The translations under genes were made by a program, and so were the position numbers. Of a stretch of DNA of 64,000 nucleotides, positions 60,704-64,000 are shown piece by piece; the first letter of the stretch is position 1; the number at the start of each line of letters is the position of its first letter. Location: assembly GCF_010669285.1 (NCBI RefSeq), contig NZ_CP048711.1, positions 4,216,001 through 4,280,000 of the forward strand, given 5' to 3'. The DNA is from Kineobactrum salinum (GTDB lineage: Bacteria > Pseudomonadota > Gammaproteobacteria > Pseudomonadales > Halieaceae). The notes below the pieces were generated by a model. The model was not told the origin of the DNA. It worked only from the letters and a program-made list of their open reading frames with translations, and ran no database searches.

Positions 60704-61903
60704 ATGGCAGTTCCTGATGTTGGCTTGCTGAAGTATTGTGAAACCGAGCGGCAGAAGGAAGTCGTCCAAGCATTTGCCGATGGTGGCTCGTTGCGGGCCG
60801 CCGCTCGGAGTTTAGGAGTCACGCGGCAAACAGCCCAGGACGTTGTCCGCCTGGTTAGAAAACGGGCGGTGGCTGCTGGCTATTCGCCGGATGCGCAGAT
60901 GAATACCCCCTTCCCGGAGGGGATCTCGTTGAAACGGATCAGCCAGAGGCGCCGCGCCGACGGTGAGTTACTGGATTACTGGCAGATAGGTGAGCCCGGC
61001 AAAGAGCAGCAGGAAGCGCTGCTTCGAGAATTCTGCGCCGGTCTCGCTTCCTCCCTCGCACCATCCCCCTCTACACCCGCACCGCCCGTCGACACAGATC
61101 AAATGCTCTCGGCCATCGTCATCGGCGATGGGCACTTAGGCATGCTCGCGTTTGGGGAGGAGACCCTCGGTGAAGACTTCAATATTGAGATCGCTACGGC
61201 AGACCTTCGGGCCGCTATTGATTACCTGGTGCATTGCGCCCCGGCCTCCTCGGAGGGGCTGTTGGTTAATGTGGGGGACTTCCTACACATGGATGACACC
61301 TCCAATAAAACACCAGCGTCCGGGCATGCGCTAGACGTCGATCTCTCCCATCACCGTCTCATGCGCATCGCTGGGGTGCTCCTTCGCTACGCCATCGACA
61401 AGATGCTGACCAAGTTCGCAACAGTGCGGGTGGTCAATGCCGCCGGCAACCATGACCCCCACAGCGCCCGCGCGCTCTCAATGTTCCTGGAAGGTATTTA
61501 TGAAAACCATGCCCGCGTCATCGTCGAACCCACCAAAGGGAAATTCTACTTCCTCGAATTCGGGAACAATCTCATTGGCATTACTCATGGTGATCGGATT
61601 CCTGCTAATCGTCTGGCCGGCATGATGACCCAGCACGCTGCCGAAGCATGGGGGCGGACGAAGTACCGACGGTGGTGGGTAGGGCATATCCACCACAAGC
61701 GTTTTCAGGAAATGGAGATGGGCTGTTCCATCGAGAGTTTCAACACGCTGGCTGCCGGCGACGCCTGGCATGCGTCGATGGGCTACAGCGCGGAGCGCGG
61801 GATCGAGATGATTACGCTCCACAAAGAATTTGGCCAGGTCGGCCGGACCAACGCTTCGTTGGCACTGGTCAGGGCCTTCGCGGGCGGTGAACTAGCCGCG
61901 TAG
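60704..61903 (+). CDS. metallophosphoesterase with N-terminal HTH, 399 aa
   Basis: Residues 1-60 contain a helix-turn-helix (RAAARSLGVTRQTAQDVVRLV). Residues 130-390 form a calcineurin-like phosphoesterase with all five motifs: GDGHLGM, VNVGDFLHMDD, AAGNHDPHSA, ITHGDRIP and VGHIHHK, so the two-metal site is complete. Phage members of this group act on nucleic acids or nucleotides. The pairing of a DNA-binding HTH with a phosphoesterase is characteristic of late phage genes near packaging and DNA transfer. Start at 60704, because the earlier reading overlaps the previous gene. Confidence 0.87.
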   Translation: MAVPDVGLLKYCETERQKEVVQAFADGGSLRAAARSLGVTRQTAQDVVRLVRKRAVAAGYSPDAQMNTPFPEGISLKRISQRRRADGELLDYWQIGEPGKEQQEALLREFCAGLASSLAPSPSTPAPPVDTDQMLSAIVIGDGHLGMLAFGEETLGEDFNIEIATADLRAAIDYLVHCAPASSEGLLVNVGDFLHMDDTSNKTPASGHALDVDLSHHRLMRIAGVLLRYAIDKMLTKFATVRVVNAAGNHDPHSARALSMFLEGIYENHARVIVEPTKGKFYFLEFGNNLIGITHGDRIPANRLAGMMTQHAAEAWGRTKYRRWWVGHIHHKRFQEMEMGCSIESFNTLAAGDAWHASMGYSAERGIEMITLHKEFGQVGRTNASLALVRAFAGGELAA

Positions 61904-62006
61904 GAACGCCTTGGATTCCGATTTAAGGCTCCCGCAATCCGTCTTTCAGCACCCCCTATTTTCCCCCCTAAAACGAGGCTCCGGCACCGCCGGGCGAGAG
62001 GATCTT

Positions 62007-62552
62007 ATGAAACTTTGTGTGTTATTGAATGGGCCACCCGGCTGCGGCAAAGATACCCTGGCAGAAGAAATGGTGCCCTCGGGCTTCACTCCGATGTCGT
62101 TCAAGCCGGCGCTGTACCAGGCTGTGTCTGACCACTACGGCATTCCGCTAGAGGAGGTGCTGCATTGGTGCGCGACCAGAGAGCTGAAGGACGAGGTGTG
62201 GAATCCGATAGGGAAGACGCCACGGGAGATGATGATCGAGGTCAGTGAAGAGGTCTACAAGCCCAGGTTCGGGAAGGACTACTTTGGGAAGGCGGCGGCG
62301 GTGGCTTGCGTTGAGGCGGGGGCGGACTTTGCGGTATTCTCGGACGGGGGCTTCCCGGAGGAGATCGGACCACTGGCGCTGTATTACAACCAGGTAATCG
62401 TCGTCCAGTTATTTCGGGAGGGGTTCAGCTTTGAGAAGGACTCCAGGACCTATGTCGAGGGTCCTGATGGCACCTACCAATTGACCCTTGTCGAAGGTCA
62501 AGTGGCAGAGGCCCTGGGGCAGTTGCTGGGGATCGCCGGAAGGCACAAATAG
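62007..62552 (+). CDS. deoxynucleoside monophosphate kinase-like protein, 181 aa
   Basis: ATG 62007 after an AGGAT site; the frame from 61911 has no ribosome site. Walker A GPPGCGKDT at residues 9-17 is followed by DKLAEEM-like AEEMVPSG, a lid region and FKPALYQAVSDHYG, REMMIEVSEEVYKPRFGKDYF and VFSDGGFPEEI, the pattern of phage T4-type dNMP kinases. It phosphorylates dNMPs to dNDPs and complements the ThyX enzyme at the far end of the phage. Confidence 0.83.
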   Translation: MKLCVLLNGPPGCGKDTLAEEMVPSGFTPMSFKPALYQAVSDHYGIPLEEVLHWCATRELKDEVWNPIGKTPREMMIEVSEEVYKPRFGKDYFGKAAAVACVEAGADFAVFSDGGFPEEIGPLALYYNQVIVVQLFREGFSFEKDSRTYVEGPDGTYQLTLVEGQVAEALGQLLGIAGRHK

Positions 62553-62564
62553 CTCGGCGGTTTT

Positions 62565-62596
62565 CTCGGCGGTGGAGCGCCCAAATGCGCCTTTTT
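62565..62596 (+). terminator. weak terminator-like hairpin after the kinase gene
   Basis: GCGC-CCAAAT-GCGC followed by CTTTTT. The stem is only 4 bp. It falls between the last phage gene and the att site, where a terminator is expected. The region 62,600-62,661 contains AAAAGTCG twice, a possible integrase arm-type repeat. Confidence 0.35.
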
Positions 62597-62661
62597 CTGT
62601 CCCCCTCTGTCCCGCAACCCGTTGATTTTAAAGACATAAAAAGTCGAGAAAAGTCGGATAA

Positions 62662-62688
62662 CGGGTTCGAGTCCCGTCCGCTCCGCCA
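62662..62688 (+). tRNA. 3' end of tRNA-Asp-like gene at the phage/host junction (attR)
   Basis: 27 bases corresponding to the T-arm (GGGTTCGAGTCCCG) and the acceptor end CCGCTCCGCCA of a bacterial tRNA; they resemble tRNA-Asp (acceptor half CCGTTCCGCCA in E. coli). The upstream part of a tRNA (D-arm, anticodon arm) is absent here, so this is the duplicated 3' fragment left by integration. The full tRNA would lie at the other end of the prophage. No 5' tRNA half is within this window. Confidence 0.8.
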
Positions 62689-62749
62689 ACATTCAAAATC
62701 TGGTTTGTCGTCGATGGATCCGGGCTCACAGCAGTTCGGCGGGCGGACA

Positions 62750-62826
62750 GCTCTACCCAACTAACGGGGGACGGGCCGGTTTTGGCTTTACCGGCTCTAC
62801 CCAATTAACGGGGGATGGGCCGGTTT
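62750..62826. repeat. two copies of an ISL3-type terminal repeat
   Basis: Two related 34-bp sequences beginning GCTCTACCCAA (62,750-62,783 and 62,793-62,826) and ending GGGCCGGTTTT. They resemble the inverted-repeat end of ISL3-family elements and lie against the decayed transposase below; their head-to-tail order suggests a duplicated or recombined IS end. Confidence 0.55.
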
Positions 62827-62829
62827 TCA

Positions 62830-62957
62830 CTAAACCCGGTTGATGATGCCATCCCATCCACAATGGGTTAAGACCCTCAGTCGGTAATTTTCAAAGTTTC
62901 TGAACCCGTAAGCTCTCCTGGACATCATTTCCATCTTGTTGTGGAAGCCCTCAGGCA
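62830..62957 (-). pseudogene. C-terminal remnant of an ISL3-family transposase
   Basis: Read leftward: PEGFHNKMEMMSRRAYGF, RNFENYRLRVLTHCGWDG and a stop. This is the conserved last 40 residues of ISL3/IS204-type DDE transposases (VEGFNNKIK...RRAYGYRNFENFRLR). The rest of the gene is absent; the tandem repeat array starts directly beside it. It is host sequence. Confidence 0.75.
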
Positions 62958-62958
62958 C

Positions 62959-63568
62959 GATGGTGCGCTTCCTTTGTCAGCGCACCCTATGCAAGCGGTG
63001 CTGCCTTGAGGGCATAGGGTGCGTTGAGGCACGAAACGCACCGGATAGCCCCCCGCCGCCTGAGGCTTGGAACAAAGACCGGGGGGACGATGGTGCGCTT
63101 CCTTTGTCAGCGCACCCTATGCAGGCGGTGCTGCTTCGAGGGCATAGGGCATAGGGTGCGTTGAGGCACGAAACGCACCGGATAGCCCCCCGCCACCGAG
63201 GCTTAGAACAAAGACCCGGGGGACGATGGTGCGCTTCCTTTGTCAGCGCACCCTATGCAGGCGGTGCTGCCTTGAGGGCATAGGGTGCGTTGAGGCACGA
63301 AACGCACCGGATAGCCCCCGCCGCCTGAGGCTTGGAACAAAGACCGGGGGACGATGGTGCGCTTCCTTTGTCAGCGCACCCTATGCAGGCGGTGCTGCCT
63401 TGAGGGCATAGGGTGCGTTGAGGCACGAAACGCACCGGATAGCCCCCCGCCGCCTGAGGCTTGGGACAAAGACCGGGGGACGATGGTGCGCTTCCTTTGT
63501 CAGCGCACCCGATGCACGCGGTGCTGCCTCGAGGGCATAGGGTACGTTGAGGCACGAAACGCACCGGC
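62959..63568. repeat. tandem repeat array, about 130 bp x 4.7 copies
   Basis: Unit starts at 62,959, 63,089, 63,225, 63,353 and 63,482 (periods 130, 136, 128, 129). Each unit begins GATGGTGCGCTTCC and contains CGCACCCTATGC paired with GCATAGGGTGCG about 35 bp later, so each unit folds into a long hairpin. Copy 2 has an internal GGGCATA duplication. The last unit is partial. It resembles gammaproteobacterial palindromic intergenic repeats; apparent ORFs inside it are artefacts. Confidence 0.9.
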
Positions 63569-63586
63569 GGGCATTGTCTCGCACAC

Positions 63587-64000
63587 TTAGCTTGTCTCTT
63601 CGGATCCTGCGTCCTCAGGGTCCAACTCCCCCAGCGCCAGAAACCCGCCAGCCATAAACCGGGCGATGCGCCTTTTCACCGCCGGGAAATCATCCGCGTG
63701 GCACAGGCCCCCGACAGACGGTCGATGCGACCGGTGCGCGCAAGAGTATTCATCAATGCACCTGTCACGAAGTGGTAGCCCCAGAATATGTCCTCTTCCG
63801 GGTACTCCGGCAAGGCACGTTTCAGGATGTCGACGAGTCTGAGAACGACCGGGTCGAAGTAGACATCCATTAGCTCCCCGCCCTCCGGCGTATTGCTGAC
63901 GCGGGCGCAAAAAGCCGCATAGTTCATCCATTCAGGGCCGCCCTCGTAGTACAGATCCAGATCGGTATCGAGAAATGCATGCAGTGCGCCTACTACGGTG
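63587..64000 (-). CDS. C-terminal part of a TetR-family regulator (host), one 1-base deletion, cut by the window edge
   Basis: Leftward reading, 5' end beyond 64,000. About 138 residues of ligand-binding domain: ALHAFLDTDLDLYYEGG, FCARVSNTPEGGELMDVYFD, IFWGYHFVTGALMNTLARTG and RIDRLSGG, GLCHADDFPAVKRRI, then ARFMAGGFLALGELD. This order is typical of TetR_C domains. The frame breaks in a C5 run at 63,708-63,712; one more base joins RIDRLSG to GLCHADD. The DNA-binding half is outside the window. This is chromosomal sequence, so the host appears to be a proteobacterium. Confidence 0.78.

Noticed and set aside
62959-63568. Possible CRISPR array
   Set aside because: Units are about 130 bp, identical over nearly their full length, with no spacers and no cas genes. 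The Cas4-like nuclease is a phage end-processing enzyme.
62936-63590. Several ORFs in both directions in the tandem repeat
   Set aside because: They repeat the same 20-odd residues because the DNA repeats; no independent coding signal.

Overview
The window looks like most of a temperate, podovirus-type prophage (about positions 1-62,688) followed by about 1.3 kb of host chromosome. Overlapping start/stop codons, two opposed transcription arms, a complete set of head, portal, terminase and tail genes without a long tape-measure or contractile-tail set, and a very large internal-virion-type protein all point to a podovirus. The right edge is marked by the 3' end of a tRNA gene (62,662-62,688; it reads like tRNA-Asp). 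After it come a decayed ISL3-type transposase end, a five-unit tandem repeat of about 130 bp, and the end of a TetR-type regulator. The flank looks gammaproteobacterial, but the genus cannot be fixed from the sequence. No integrase is visible; if there is one it should lie left of the window.

Layout. Positions 34-27,107 are transcribed leftward. From right to left they hold a set of small genes separated by a repeated two-hairpin RNA element (24.8-27.2 kb), a train of short, mostly 4-bp-overlapping genes with several zinc ribbons and the thymidylate synthase ThyX (16.4-23.8 kb), a ubiquitin-like cassette (Ubl, repeat protein, E1-like, JAMM protease; 11.2-15.9 kb), and the replication and recombination block (family A DNA polymerase with an intein, a CsrA homologue, primase-helicase, HAD phosphatase, Cas4/RecB-like nuclease, DEDD exonuclease, SNF2-type helicase; 0.8-10.4 kb). 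Positions 27.2-28.1 kb carry no gene but hold iterated TTGACGTT motifs, a candidate origin. Two secreted Rap1a/Tai-like paralogues (28.1-28.7 kb) precede the divergent promoter. Rightward from 28.8 kb come the terminase subunits, portal, scaffold, major capsid protein, adaptor genes, internal virion proteins including a 2,446-residue protein with a zincin motif and a C-terminal staphylococcal-nuclease domain, then lysis and tail genes, a metallophosphoesterase and a nucleotide kinase.

Regulation. A 15-bp inverted repeat, ATAGGT-N3-ACCTAT, occurs eleven times, almost always at the head of a gene block on either strand. At 23.89-23.93 kb two copies overlap the -35 and -10 of a good promoter. 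This looks like one phage regulator controlling many operons. Two small helix-turn-helix proteins (15,951-16,418 and 10,501-10,794) are candidate regulators.

Sequence quality. At least nine genes, including the host TetR gene, are broken by what looks like loss of one base in a short G or C run (eleven sites). Restoring that base joins clearly homologous halves every time. I therefore annotate these as single genes with probable sequencing deletions. Coordinates are those of the given sequence; residue counts are for the repaired reading.

The most interesting content is the phage-borne Ubl/E1/JAMM cassette, the covarying RNA element, the eleven-site operator network and the fused zincin/nuclease virion protein.
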